DNA of 64,000 nucleotides from assembly GCF_905220565.1 (NCBI RefSeq), contig NC_059416.1, positions 9,920,001-9,984,000 of the forward strand, read 5' to 3'. Position 1 is the first letter of the stretch; every line of letters starts with the position of its first letter. The notes below the pieces were generated by a model. It ran no database searches. It worked only from the letters and a program-made list of their open reading frames with translations, and was not told the DNA's origin. Position numbers and translations under genes: made by a program. Shown piece after piece: positions 29,925-41,543 of the stretch. The stretch comes from Melitaea cinxia. Taxonomy: Eukaryota; Arthropoda; Insecta; Lepidoptera; Nymphalidae.

Positions 29925-30245
29925 GGCTACGGCACTAAAGAATTTAGCCACCCCCTCTCTTCCCGTAGGTGTCGTAAGAGGCGACTAAGGGATAACAAGG
30001 TTCCACAACCACCTTGGAACTTAAGAAGCCGACCGATGGCGGGATAACCATCCAACTGCTGGCTTTGAAATACACAGGCCGAAGACGGGCAGCAGCGTCT
30101 TCGGTGCGACAAAGCCAGTACTGCGGTCACCAACCCGCCTGCCCAGCGTGGTGACTATGGGCAAAACACATGAGTTCACGTTATTTTTGGCGTAAACTTG
30201 TGGAGGCCTATGTCCAGCAGTGGACTGTATAGGCTGTAATGAATG
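29925..30245 (+). mobile_element. RTE-like LINE 3' segment, sense orientation
   Basis: It runs from GCTGTGTGGCTACGGCACTA through TCCCGTAGGTGTCGTAAGAG, GACCGATGGCGGGATAACCA and GGCAGCAGCGTCTTCGGTGC to GGCCTATGTCCAGCAGTGGA. It is the most complete version of this 3' segment in the window. The frames at 29927-30341 are incidental. Confidence 0.6.
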
Positions 30246-30639
30246 AAAAAAAAAAATATTGTAGGTAAATTCCGATAGACATAGAAGTTTTGATAAACAT
30301 GGAACTGAAGTAGACAATAGGATCACTGTAATTTGCGCCAAAATTTAAAAAAAATCTCTATTATAATTGGTTGTTCCGTAGCTGTTATTTTAGACACTAA
30401 TGCATTGATTGTAATATAATATGCATGTACATTGTGTATCAATAGTTTAAAGGCAATACAATACATTAATAGAATAAATCACGCATGTTTCATCACTAGC
30501 TTTTAATCTTACAGTTGGATAGATGTAAATCAAGTGTGTAAAACGTCACATAAATAATTTTTATGACCAATAACTCATTATGTATCTTTATGTATGGTTA
30601 AAATAACTAATAAAATTATATTTAGTGTATGTGTTTCAG
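30246..30639. other. AT-rich spacer upstream of a candidate exon
   Basis: No repeat or coding signal. It ends in GTGTATGTGTTTCAG, a usable splice acceptor. Confidence 0.4.
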
Positions 30640-30751
30640 GTTTACGACTCGCATTGTACAAAATTAGTTGAATGTAAAGAGTACAGCACAATTGGAAGAA
30701 CTCGTAAATTTTGTGGTCTTTCTATTTATGCAAAAGGCTATAAAATTCAAG
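30640..30751 (+). CDS. Candidate internal exon A of an unrecognised plus-strand gene
   Basis: It lies between the acceptor GTGTATGTGTTTCAG and the donor G/GTTTGT. The 112 nt are open in phase 0: VYDSHCTKLVECKEYSTIG, then RTRKFCGLSIYAKGYKIQ, ending with one leftover G (phase 1). Three cysteines and regular codon-like composition set it apart from the flanks. The phase fits the exon at 46981 and, with it, the terminal exon at 55673. The exon at 45970 has the same phases (0 to 1), so the two could be alternatives. No domain is recognised. The frame continues open past the donor to 30880, which weakens the case. Confidence 0.3.
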
Positions 30752-31086
30752 GTTTGTTTATATCAATTGAAGAAATTTGTTTAAGTATTAAGTATCAAGT
30801 CAGACCAGTGAACCTATGTAGATCTGCATCCTATTCTGTTAATCAAATCCTAATAATATATGGAACATTACACTATCTTTAGAATTATTGCACGAACATA
30901 CTTTTAGATAACTTTTTAAAATATATTATAACATTTAATAATAAAACTAATAACAATATATTATTACGTTTGAAATTAATGTCCGCAATATTTAAACATT
31001 GACCAATAAATAAACATCATTATATCATCTAACTCCTAAATGAAATATCAACATTAATAGCAGCCATATTTATCATTACGAAACAT
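30752..31086. other. AT-rich spacer
   Basis: No feature. Confidence 0.4.
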
Positions 31087-31479
31087 TTATTTGTAGATAG
31101 TTAAGTAATATTGGTCCACTTCCTTCAGGGTCTCAGACGTTTTCCATCTTTGAACACAGTCAAACACAGTGCTGTTTTTATTATGGGATTGGAATAGACG
31201 TTGGGCACGGTGTCTGTTTGTGTTGATAATGCCATAGTTATCATTGGGTTTTGTAAATAAGCGGACGTATTAAATATGGGTTGTCGATATTTGTATAGCA
31301 TTTTGTCTCCCTTTGATTATGAAGGACTGTTTGGATTGGGCAATATTTAGGCGTTTTCTTAGTTTTTTGATCTTTATGATTGATCTTTTAGCTCCCGTGT
31401 TGCAATTGTTTGAAATATTATGATTTATGCTTCTTATTTCTTGCAACGTTCCTTTTCTATTAGTATATGTTTTGTTTAG
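31087..31479 (-). pseudogene. 131-codon coding-like relic with one internal stop, family unknown
   Basis: The minus strand is readable in a single frame over 393 nt, broken only by TAA at 31272-31270. Before it: KGTLQEIRSINHNISNNC and IKIKKLRKRLNIAQSKQS. After it: YVRLFTKPNDNYGIINTNRH, then QRWKTSETLKEVDQYYLTIY and a final TAA. Residue composition (KR-rich N part, W and Y near the end) looks like real protein. A TAG lies just upstream (31482-31480), within GATTTAG, which could also be a weak acceptor. The short open frames split by the stop would each be overlooked. It could be a decayed transposon gene or a host pseudogene. I do not recognise the family. Confidence 0.4.
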
Positions 31480-33300
31480 CTAAATCATTTACATTACTTA
31501 ATCATTTATTAGTAGTTAAGTGAACTGAATATCCTTCCCGGGTCCAGCTGCGTTGAGATTTTATACCTTTTTGAAACTATTATATAACTTCTATATTTTC
31601 GGAAGGTAATTATAACATATCTAGAAATTGGAATAGATTTCTTAATAATTAAATTCATTCAAGATTCTGTACATTATTGGTATTTTATAAGGATTTTATT
31701 GTAAGTTTCTACTATCAATCTTGTGGAAAAACTGTTTATAATAATTCTTTTAACTATTTATTTTAGAATATTTATGCATACCTACATTGATATTTTTAAT
31801 ACCATCAGATGTAAACAAGCTCGAGTAAAGGGCAAAGACTATAAGCCTCGTTTGATAAGTGGTGGGAGGTTCTTGTTGCTCGTCGTGGGAGTCAACAGAT
31901 CGATCTTGTACGTCAGTTTTTACGAGACTAAACCACGTCATTCTTAATTCAGTAGTTAGTTATTCTTGTGTACTACGGTTTCAAATTATTAACAATTAAT
32001 TGATTACACGTGGATCAGTACACCTTTGTGAGTCTCATTGAGAATACTTTCGTTTGAACATAGGATTTTTATGTTGATGAGATTAGTTAAATTGCAAAAT
32101 TCACATTTTTTACTAAAATGTAAATCTTCCAAAAAGGTCTTTTTAGATTATTATAACGATTTTCGACCAATTGGTATCACTTTCACGACAGTAATTTTTC
32201 TATTTTTAGCAAGTTCGATAACAATTGTTAAGTAAATATATAATTACAGTACCTATAGCTTAAAGCTTGGTCACGATTTTTCGATCAGTCAGATATAGAA
32301 ATATTTAATAAAGCCGAGGATAAAATAGGAAGGTAATGTCTACCGAGACATTAGAAATTTAAATTAACTTCATATTTTGACTAAGTTAAGGTTGCTTATA
32401 ACACTGGGTACATTACCTAAGTTTGTAATGTTCCTAATGTTAAGATGCTAATTTTTATTTAATTGCTTGATATTTTTGCCACCTTAACTTTCTTTATTAT
32501 TGTATAGTTTTTTTTGTGAATAATATTATTTTGACTTTCGTTAAGTGTGTGTATAAACTTATGACGAAATCAATGTTTTCATTTCGTTTCATTTAATTGC
32601 CTTACAGTCGTTGAGCTTCATAAAATGGAAAAGAGAGAAGGAATCAAAAATTTCCCATTCTATATCCCTTGCCATTTCTTAACCATTACCTTGATTAAAC
32701 CAACATCGCGTTTGGTGATATATGCTTGTATGTATAATCCCTAGAATGAGAATGAGACCCCTTAAATCGGTCATCCCATAAATACTCATAACGCTTAAGA
32801 TAACTGCTTCTGATTTGTGTCGGAAGTCCATGACACAAACAAAGATTATGACAAACACTTTTATGACAGACATAAATGTTAGCCAAGTGTCATTATATAA
32901 TCAGTAGGAATTAAAGATTATCAGATTTGTAATCTTCATTATTATCAACTTATACTAGCTACTGTGGGTTTAGTGGCGCTTTATCTCATGTAAGACATCG
33001 CTAAAACTATAATGATTGACAGCTTTTTTAAAAAGAGTACCTGCGGAGTTTTTTTCTGATTCTTCTCTGTAAAATTTACATTTTGAATTGGTGGTAAATT
33101 CACATTAAAATTAATGTATTAAAAACGAATTTACTTTTAATTTGAAAAATCACGATATATCCTTGAATCCTAATAACCTATTAAAACTTATATAATTATC
33201 GTATATAACTCATATATAACATATACGTATGACCTAAATAAATTAATTTTGGAATGTTTTGATATAAAAACGCTTTATGTCACATCTTTTCGGGAATTCC
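31480..33300. other. AT-rich DNA with two weak coding-like stretches
   Basis: Minus strand 31941-31800 reads VKTDVQDRSVDSHDEQQEPP and then TTYQTRLIVFALYSS. Minus strand 32886-32695 reads LPTQIRSSYLKRYEYLWDDR and then FKGSHSHSRDYTYKH. Both are less AT-rich than the flanks but lack starts, splice partners and recognisable families. The rest holds nothing I can name. Confidence 0.25.
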
Positions 33301-33514
33301 GTTTTGCGATGTGTCTTTGTATTGATTCAGGGTTGTCCAGTAAATTTCCACTTTTCAAGGTCACATAGCCTTTTGGCCTTTAACGCATATTCCTTATACA
33401 TATTTTCTCTTTTATTTCTCAGCGTTAAGTTATGGAATAATAAAGGCATAACTTAGTTATTGAATTGCTTGGAATTAGTACAAGTGATAGTTTTGTATAC
33501 GGCTTAATAAGCTA
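33301..33514. other. AT-rich spacer
   Basis: No feature. Confidence 0.35.
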
Positions 33515-33740
33515 CACATACATCATCCATCAGCATCTTAACAGTTCACTGCTGGACATAGGCCTTTCCCTGTAGTTCACCACTCCGGCTGGTCCTGCGC
33601 CCTCTGAATCCAGCGGCTTCCCGCTATCTTCTTAAGATCGCCAGTCCACCTGTTTAGGGGGCGGCTTTTTTCGAAACGTGGTCACCATTCGAGAACCTTC
33701 CTTCCCCATCGGTCACTGGTTCTTTTTGCAATACGGCATA
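33515..33740 (-). pseudogene. RTE-like LINE, C-terminal coding end
   Basis: The minus strand reads RIAKRTSDRWGRKVLEW, stop, PRFEKSRPLNRWTGDLKKIA, then GSRWIQRAQDQPEW and a stop, followed by the GGCCTATGTCCAGCAGTGAA 3' motif. This is the arginine-rich end typical of RTE-type RT proteins (W-PR--R-R-RP--RW-DD--K-AG), with in-frame stops. It differs in sequence from the RTE relic at 46.3 kb, so it represents a second subfamily. Confidence 0.6.
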
Positions 33741-34612
33741 CACACATATAACGATATACATATATAAACTTTTCTACATTTCTTTTACTTGTTTATCTAC
33801 AAACATTATGTTTTATAATTTCCTGTATAAAAAGATGTTGAACGCAAAATGAAACTTTCGAAACGGGCCCGTAAATCCCTTAATTAGGACATTTATAATA
33901 AAGAAACAAACAATTTTGTTATTTTAGATGTATATGACGTCCAAATGATCATTTCACGCTCAGTTCCACACGCGTTAATCATTAAAGTTCTAATAAAAAA
34001 ATTATGGCCTACAAATTATACCTATAAATACATATATTAGGTACTTTAATAGACGAAAAATTCAGTTGTCGTTTCATTATCCCGAATGAAAGAAAGCACA
34101 AACATAAATGTCTAGAACAAGTTAAAATTTGTACATTGTACGGCCTAGAAACTTTAATAAAGCGGAATTGACTTCGTAAGTGTAACAGTGCTGTGACCAC
34201 TGCGCTAATCTATCATCAAGTCTGTAGGTGAATCATCAAATCGGTAGTTGACCACTAACCATAAAAAAGATAATAATCTTAAGTAATAACTTTGGTTTAC
34301 AAATTTAAAATGAACCAAAAAATCTAAAAACAGTCAATCATATTGAAATTCATATAATACCGTACCCGTAACGTCTCCACTCGTAACTCGTAAAACTACC
34401 TTTTTGTCGCCTCCCACAAATTTCTTTATATATTCCGACCACGTAGTCGGGAAAGTTGTGTTATTTGTCATTTCATAGCGAGTAACGCGCTTTTTACCGT
34501 TGCGTCGAGTTTATTGTACAAATTGAGATCACTAAATGCGATATATATACATATATGATTTATCATTTTGTACGTAGACAGATTAGGTATATTTTTGAAG
34601 TGAAATTTCTTT
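33741..34612. other. AT-rich DNA, no gene recognised
   Basis: A short CAGTGCTGTGACCACTGCGC phrase near 34185 is a stray S2 head fragment. Nothing else was seen. Confidence 0.4.
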
Positions 34613-34752
34613 AGGCGCACGAGGGTAAAATTTTTACGGATGAAACGGCAACGTTTTGATAGAACGGCAACGTTTTTGTCAGATTTAAAAATTGGTTTGC
34701 CAAAGATGTTTTACTTCTGACATGTGTACTTTGTACGCAAGCACTTTTTTAC
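34613..34752 (+). repeat. Dispersed repeat K with a 2-copy 19-bp array
   Basis: Second copy of the element at 1250-1482. The 19-bp units start at 34645 and 34664. The sequence between the array and AGATTTAAAAATTGGTTTGC is deleted relative to the first copy. Confidence 0.65.
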
Positions 34753-35251
34753 ATTTATTTATAGCGATAGTGCTCCTTTAGTCGTACTTCTATAGCCCAT
34801 AATGTCGATTATGCGTGTTGATATTGCATATTTTTGTTAACGTTATTAAAAAGTTTTCTACTTTGCATTAAACTACAAAAAACAAACATTTTTTCTATTT
34901 TTGTTGAAAATAAACCCTTTGAACAAACAAAACTTTTTTGAGATTAATTATTTTAGTGTAAATTTAAGTACAAATAATTTTATTTATTTATTTATTATTT
35001 ATTCTTAATGTACACCAAAATACAGACTTATATAAATAAAGATACAATACAAGATGTACAAAGGCGATCTTATCGCTAAATAGCGATTTCTTCCAGATAA
35101 CCTTTGAGTACTGAACACGATACAGTAGCAGCGGTTAGAAGTGTGCACATAATAAAATCAATAATAAATAACGTTAAAAAAATGTTTTCATGTTTAATAC
35201 TAAAAATACGAGGCATTATCAGACAAACGTAGATATAACGTATTTTAACTG
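34753..35251. other. AT-rich spacer
   Basis: Near 35060-35110, TCTTATCGCTAAATAGCGAT and TTCTTCCAGATAACC resemble the repeat near 23545-23590. No gene. Confidence 0.35.
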
Positions 35252-35540
35252 AGGTAGGGCACAGCAGGAATTTCCTGCTCAAAATATGGAGCAGCCCGAC
35301 TGGGGTAGTACCTCGACCTTACAGAAGATCACAGCAAAATAATACTGTTTTCAAGCAGTATTGTGTTCCTGTTGGTGAGTAAGGTGACCAGAGCTCCTGG
35401 GGGGATTGGGGATTGGGTCGGCAACGCGCTTGTAATGCTTCTGTTGTTGCAGGTGTCTATAAGCTACGGTAATCGCTTACCATCAGGTGAGCCGTACGGT
35501 TGTTTGCCGACCTAGTGCCATAAAAAAAAAAAAAAAAACT
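35252..35540 (+). mobile_element. A-tailed retroposon S1, near-intact, with A17 tail
   Basis: Sense orientation from AACTGAGGTAGGGCACAGCA to GCCGACCTAGTGCCAT plus an uninterrupted A17. Very similar to the copies at 50.9 and 59.5 kb. The A-tail fixes orientation and implies LINE-mediated retroposition. No clear A or B box is visible. Confidence 0.8.
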
Positions 35541-36347
35541 ACGTTATGATAGACTTACATAAATATAAAAACTTATATATAAATATCCGTTTTATAACTA
35601 ACTAGCGACCTCTATCTGTACATATTTCCTAACAAGATATGTAATCACCAACATATCATATACTAAAATCTTCTCTGAAACACGTTGCATCTTATGGTAA
35701 AAGTGTTATTCTGATCGGTTCAGTAGTTTTCGCAGTATAACCGAACAAAAAAACCGGCTCTCCATTTATTAGTATAGAAGATCTACACTATTTTTACAAT
35801 TTTTTATGAAGGTGTTCTTATTATATTAGATTGTATATTTTAAAATTTTGAAAGGTAATTGTGTGGCCATATAATATTCTTTTTATTGCTGATAATATTT
35901 ACAGCGTCATAATATAAAATCCCTTTTTTTATCAAAAAATGTATCTGAGTTTGTTATTATTCTTTCGAATTTGATTAATTCAGATACAGTTACTAGGAAT
36001 TCCAAAGTTTAAATTATGAAGCGGTTTTTATGAATCTATTAAATTGTTTGTATTCAAGTTTATTCGTAATAAACTAAGTTTCATTAAACCTTCTCTACAA
36101 AGAATAATTTTAGTTGGATACTTGTATAATTTCTTTATTAGACTTCGTGTATAAAAATGTTAGTATTAGATCGCTGAAAAAGTTGCTTGGTATATTTTAT
36201 ATACGAGTAGAAATTCAAGGTAATTTTTATACGTAACATTTTGTTCGATAGCTTGTCGCGATCTCGTCGGTAGTGACTGGATTCTATTTATATTGTGTTA
36301 AAAAAATTAAATATTCAATAACTGCTAGAGTATATTAAACATTATCA
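35541..36347. other. AT-rich spacer
   Basis: Near 35700, GTTCAGTAGTTTTCGCAGTA resembles a Helitron-like body. No gene. Confidence 0.35.
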
Positions 36348-36508
36348 TGGTTGCTATCATGTACACCTGATAGCGATCGTTACTCATAGTGGGGAATATA
36401 TCCGCCAACCCGCATTGGAGCATCGTGGTGGATTAAGCTCTGATCCTTCTCCTACACGGGAAAGAGGCCAATGCCCAGTAGTGGGATATTACAGGCTGAA
36501 GCGTAGAG
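36348..36508 (+). mobile_element. S2 SINE, 3' half
   Basis: CATGTACACCTGATAGCGAT to GTGGGATATTACAGGCTGAAGCG; head missing. Confidence 0.7.
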
Positions 36509-38014
36509 TATATTTGTTTCTCATAAGTATGCTTTAATTATTAATAGTGCCAAAATAGCACAGATTATTTAACATAAGACCAGAGAGAGGTCGATTAGTA
36601 CGATCGAGATTACAACATCAATAAAATTTTATAGACCGCAAAAAGTATTAATTTTAAGTTAAAAAAAAAAAAAGATATTATATACACAGCATTATTATTG
36701 TTGTAATTACTAAAAATATTACACAAAAAATAGTAAATGAAAAATATTTCGCAATATTTCATAGTCATTACTTAATTCATTATAGGTGTTGTTGAGTTTT
36801 TCAAAACAAGCTAATATTTTCAAATAAAGAAAAATAAAAACATTTGCAATTTGATAAAAAGCATTTGTTGTGATATGTAACAGAGCGAAATAAACGAGTC
36901 AATATATTAAATCTTCCCCCATTTGTTACGACAGATGTGACTCTGTAACATTTCATATGACAGCTCCCTGAAATTACAAAGAAAAACGTCTAAATTATTT
37001 CCAAATATCACCTACATTGAAGATAATGCACAGACATAAAGTCAGTAATATCAATAAAACCCGCAATGGATATACGAACTACGCTTTTTAAGCACGCATC
37101 CTATTATTAGGTTGTATGAAATTTGCATAAAATGTATGATGTACGGTGTATTGTCAGCAGAGTTGTCGCTCGGTTTGAGTTTACGGTTTTGGTGTTCATT
37201 TTATTTTAGGCGAACGAAAATGTCTCAGTTTTTCTCAAGTTAACAGTCGTTTCGAGGTATACTTTACGATTTTACTACATAACAGTCTAGATTGAATCGT
37301 AGTTTTATGTATGTTTAGTGAGATAAATATTGGGTTAAAGTATTTTTTGTTTGTATTTTATGAATTTTCTGTGCTTTTTTTATTAAGAAACACAAAATCA
37401 AACAAATAAATAGCATTTATATAATTACATGAAATCAGTAGACCAAAGATTGCTTAGAAAATATAGGACATGGTCCGACACAGATTATTTTTTTTTGTCC
37501 AACAACAAGTTTAATTTTAGTTTATTATAAACTTAAGTTTATTATAAAGTAAAAAAATCCATGTAGTTTTATTAGCATTATTCTCTGCTTCAAAATTAAG
37601 CTTTAAGACATTATAGGAAAGTTCAAAGACACTCAGCGAATGACATGAAGCGAAAAAAGATTGGTATCTCTGAAGTCAGTTACATATTAGACCAGTAAAT
37701 TTTCTCTAAAATCGACATCTTGGGAATGTAATAGTAATTTAGATTACATTTGAGACTATGCAAATCTAATCAAGCGAGACGCGCCCGAGAGCGAGGTAAA
37801 GCCTTATATGATTCGACGTATCCTTGTAGTACGTTCAAACAATACTATTATACTGTAAGTGATACAAACTTCAGTTTACTACGTAATGATTTAGTTACTA
37901 CAAGTTCCTTATATAACACCGAACCCTTGTTATGTCAGAAAATGATTGTTGTTGTCAGACAGATGTTGATGTCAAACAATCTCACAACCATATTTTATTT
38001 TTTGATATAAATCA
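36509..38014. other. AT-rich DNA, no gene recognised
   Basis: A less AT-rich patch at 37755-37830 (GCGAGACGCGCCCGAGAGCG) lies in an 86-codon plus frame without protein-like composition downstream. Another at 37150-37250 has a TTTTATTTTAG/GCGAACG acceptor-like site followed by ATGTCTCAG and an early stop. Neither gives a usable exon. Confidence 0.35.
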
Positions 38015-38672
38015 ATATATATAAAAATTTTGTGTCACGATGTATGTGATTTTTATCAAATTTCATAAGCATCTGTAATTTGGTCTTACTTGGGTGATAG
38101 GGTAGTTTTTATCTTAATTATTAATCTCAGTATTTGTTATTGCAAATTAAATGTTTATTATATGACTTCAATGTGTATTTATCGGTTAGTTCTAAAAAAT
38201 CCTAATAGATGGTAGATGGGCGTCTAAATAATGCTGTGTGGTCGGCATCAAAGAATATAGCCACCCCCTCTCTTTCCGTGGGTGTCGTAAGATGCGACTA
38301 AGGGATAACACAGTTCCACTATCACCTTGGAACTTAAGAAGCCGACCGATGGCGGGATAACCATCCAACTGCTAGCTTTGAAATACACAGGCCGAAGACG
38401 GGCAGCAGCGTCTTCGGTGCCACAAAGCCAGCCTTGCGGTCTCCAACCCGCCTGCCCAGCGTGGTGACTATGGGCAAAAAACCTATGTCCAGTAGTGAAC
38501 TGCGAAAGGCTGCTGTGATGATGATGATGTGCATCTAAGTTGACAGATCTCCGGTAGATGGCTCCGTATTACTTTTTCTAGATTATAGATGGCGCGTTTG
38601 AATATAGAATTTACCTTCACAAATTATAATTACTGAGACACAGCAACGCTTAGCTGGGTCAGCTAGTGATAT
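38015..38672 (+). mobile_element. Helitron-like H1 copy split by an RTE 3' segment
   Basis: Left part starts TTTTGTGTCACGATGTATGT; right part ends GCTTAGCTGGGTCAGCTAGT, the H1 terminus. Between them (38232-38515) lies an RTE-like 3' segment, so the H1 copy is the older insertion. Confidence 0.55.
38232..38515 (+). mobile_element. RTE-like LINE 3' segment nested in H1
   Basis: GCTGTGTGGTCGGCATCAAA to GGGCAAAAAACCTATGTCCAG, parallel to 29925-30245. It ends in a (GAT)n-like tract (GTGATGATGATGATG), as many RTE 3' ends do. Confidence 0.65.
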
Positions 38673-38984
38673 TATAACTTTTTAATCTTTGCATTGTAAA
38701 AGTATATACTATATTAATGTTCATTTAAAACTAGCCGACCCAGCGAACTTCGTACTACCATATTTTTTTCGTTGTTATATCACAAAAAAGAATTATCCAC
38801 TTAGATATCGTCATTTGTACAATATAAAATGTTCTTTCGTTTAAAAAAGTCAGTCAGTAAAAATATATAAGGAAAAAAAATATATAAAAAATAAAGTTGA
38901 ATTGTTAAAAATAATTAATCGATTAATCGAATAATAATGATTTTTTTTTAATAAATAAATATCTTGTAATAATCACACACAGTC
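38673..38984. other. AT-rich spacer with a decayed Helitron-like end
   Basis: AACTAGCCGACCCAGCGAAC at 38731 is an H1 3' end in reverse, here without a body. No gene. Confidence 0.4.
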
Positions 38985-39182
38985 GTCTGTTCCTATGGTA
39001 AGCAACTTAACGCTTGTGTTATAGGTAACAGCCAGTTGATATAGCTAAATATATATTTTTTTAATAAATATACATACATGGAAATAATAAATAGAAGAAA
39101 TATTATAAGCGGACTCAGGCGAGAATCGAAACCACAACCCGCGGAGCAGAAAGTACTAACGGGCTAGTCAACTGTTCCACGT
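38985..39182 (-). mobile_element. tRNA-headed SINE, family S3
   Basis: Plus strand shows the tail (CACACAGTCGTCTGTTCCTA, AACAGCCAGTTGATATAGCT) and then the head in reverse (GAATCGAAACCACAACCCGC, CTAACGGGCTAGTCAA). Confidence 0.65.
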
Positions 39183-39511
39183 TACGTGTACTAGTTACTG
39201 GCATGTATCCTCGAGAGCGAGTACATTAATCACAATGTTTCAGTACATCGAAGGAAGCATTCCACGAACAACACACGCTATTATGATTCTAATAGACCAG
39301 ACCTAAACCTGACATGTGGAAAATCAAACTAGTACAAAGACAAAAATAACTAATGGTTGACGAATGCTTTTGTAATAGATTGTCAATTGTTTAATACTTT
39401 ATATTACTTTTTTTATTACATGCTGTAGTTTTGACACAAAGGAGAATAAAAGAAAGTCACAAATATAAAACTTTATAATTATCGTGTTGTCTTAGTACCT
39501 ATATAATTACA
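39183..39511. other. AT-rich spacer
   Basis: No feature. Confidence 0.4.
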
Positions 39512-39832
39512 CTAGCTGTGCCCGCGACTTCGTCCGCCTGGAATTTAACAAAATAATTATTGTTCAGTTCGCAGTGTTATAAAAAAAACTAAAATAAAAA
39601 TAGCCTTAGTTATTCCTTATTACATCAACTATCTGCCAGTGAAAGTACCGTCGAAATCAGTCCAGCCGTTTCAGAGATTAGCCGGAACAAACAGACAGAC
39701 AGACAGACAAGAGTTAAAAAAAATGTTATTTTAATATAAGTAGCGTGTATACATACACATGAATTTAGTTAAAAGCGGTTATTTCTAATATTACAAACAG
39801 ACATTCCAATTTTATTTATTTGTATAGATATT
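39512..39832 (-). mobile_element. Helitron-like element, family H2, well preserved
   Basis: In reverse: CTAGCTGTGCCCGCGACTTC, the body phrase CCAGCCGTTTCAGAGATTAG, an (ACAG)n stretch and the 5' end TAATATTACAAACAGACATTC. Confidence 0.65.
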
Positions 39833-40605
39833 TTAGTTACAGTAATGTTCCTCTGTATCTGAAAATAGTGACTGTGTGACTACAAAAGGTATCTATACTA
39901 GGGACACTTGACAGTACTTTGATCTTAAACTTCAATCATATTTAAGCAGTCGGTTCAAGAAATTGTTGTGATTGTTATTGATAAATCAAATGTCTAGAGA
40001 TGTCAAAAAGGAAATACGCAATTCTTTAAATATTCGTGTAAATGACAAACAGATTCGACATTCACTATATGTTTATATAATTGTATATACATACATATAT
40101 ATTTGTCTTAGCCCCAGGGCTTATATTTAGCGGGGTTTATTTTCCCATTAGATATGTTCGTATATGATTATATTTATGTGTAAGTTTATTTATTTTGCTT
40201 CGTTTTTTGTTTACCAATATACTTATAACTGTTTAAATACTTACCGATACTGAGCATACGATTTGATTTGATTGAGCAAATTATTTTATAAATGTTACCA
40301 ACTTTCTAAGTCTTCTATTCAGCAATAATGTTATCTGAAGTATCCAAATTAATTTAAGGTGATGTTGGATTATAACGTGGAAAAACTTAGGGCGTAGTTT
40401 TAGGCGATGTTGGAAACAAAAAAAAGCGATTACTGTTAGTCTGTTACGTGGTATTCGATCAGGCTTCGATTATTCTCATTAATAGTTGCAGAGGTCATCG
40501 AGGATTCAACGTATCACTTATTGCCCACTAAAATTGTGCATTTAATGAAATAAGGATATAATATGCATTGAAAAATAATATTATTTTTATAAGAGTAGAA
40601 CTTGT
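39833..40605. other. AT-rich spacer
   Basis: No feature. Confidence 0.4.
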
Positions 40606-40968
40606 TCGGCAAATAAGCATATGGCTTACCTGTTGGTAAGCGATTACCGTTGTTTATACACGTGTGTAGCACCAGAAGCATCGCAATCGCGTTGCCGACC
40701 CTATCCCCAATTTTCCCCCAAGAGCTCTGGTCACTTTAATCGTAATGAACGAAGAGTCGTAATGAAATGAAACAAATTAAAAACGACATTACTCCCAATA
40801 CCCCCGTGGAGCTCTGGTCACCTTACTCACCTACAGGCATACAAGACTGCTTAAAAACAGTATTATTTAGTTGTGAACGTATTTTGGGTTGAGGTACTAC
40901 CCAATTCGGGTTACTCTATATTTTGAGCAGGAAATTTCCTGCTGTCCCCTACCTCAGTTAGATTTGTT
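40606..40968 (-). mobile_element. A-tailed retroposon S1 (long subtype)
   Basis: Shares with the 1.5-kb copy the inserted CAATCGTAATGAA-type segment (here TTTAATCGTAATGAACGAAG) and the second GTGGAGCTCTGGTCACC block. Confidence 0.7.
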
Positions 40969-41200
40969 TTACCTACCGTTATTGTGTATGTGATGTGTTT
41001 CCTTTCGAAGTCCTCTTTAGGACTAATATCCTCTTTACCTCTAGATTATATTCTAAAAATTACCTTTTGAAACTTTCAATACACTTAAAACTAAAAGTAC
41101 TGACACTGTTGACCCATTAACAAATGTTATTAAATTCATGTTATAATATCAGTCGCAATTCCCAATTCTTTCATGCTTTCTACATCATGTCTCGTTCCAG
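40969..41200. other. AT-rich spacer ending in a strong acceptor
   Basis: It ends in TTTCTACATCATGTCTCGTTCCAG. Confidence 0.35.
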
Positions 41201-41322
41201 GATTTCACTTGATTCGGAATGACAGACATCTGAATCTACGCAGACACATTCCGTATTCTATTAACTTAGAACTCAGAATGTTTATTGAATCGAAATATTT
41301 TTTAGACACGCGCATTCAATAG
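41201..41322 (+). CDS. Weak candidate terminal exon (E)
   Basis: A good polypyrimidine acceptor ending at 41200 is followed, after two bases, by 39 open codons to TAG at 41320-41322: FHLIRNDRHLNLRRHIPYS then INLELRMFIESKYFLDTRI. Its phase (needs one leading base) would accept exon A at 30640. Composition is AT-rich and 39 open codons can arise by chance, so this is only a possibility. Confidence 0.15.
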
Positions 41323-41484
41323 ACTAGTTGAGTGTTACTTGGCGAAATTATTAATTTGCTTAAGCTTTGTGTTAATTTTTGTAGTTTACTATTTAAAAAT
41401 CGATTTTCATATAAAGTGGTATGAAAAAAATATGAAAAGTAAAATTTACTAAGCGAATGATCTCGTTACGTTTCTCGTAATGCC

Positions 41485-41543
41485 ATCAAATAACGCCATC
41501 TCGTAACCAGTAAATATGTTTCCGATAGATGGCGTTATTTGAT
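41485..41543. repeat. 17-bp perfect inverted repeat
   Basis: ATCAAATAACGCCATCT (41485-41501) and AGATGGCGTTATTTGAT (41527-41543) are exact reverse complements with a 25-nt loop. No transposase or TSD visible; it may be a tiny fold-back element. Confidence 0.75.

Noticed and set aside
29927..30341. ORFs over the RTE 3' segment
   Set aside because: They recur in other copies of the repeat in the non-sense frame and carry no RT motif.
31723..31947. 74-codon plus ORF starting MEKLFIIILL
   Set aside because: The hydrophobic start is AT-driven. The GC-richer part reads better on the minus strand, and neither has a recognisable family.
37750..38010. 86-codon plus ORF beginning MRLCKSNQARRARERGK
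   Set aside because: Only the first 25 codons are GC-richer. The rest is AT-driven, with no splice or domain evidence.
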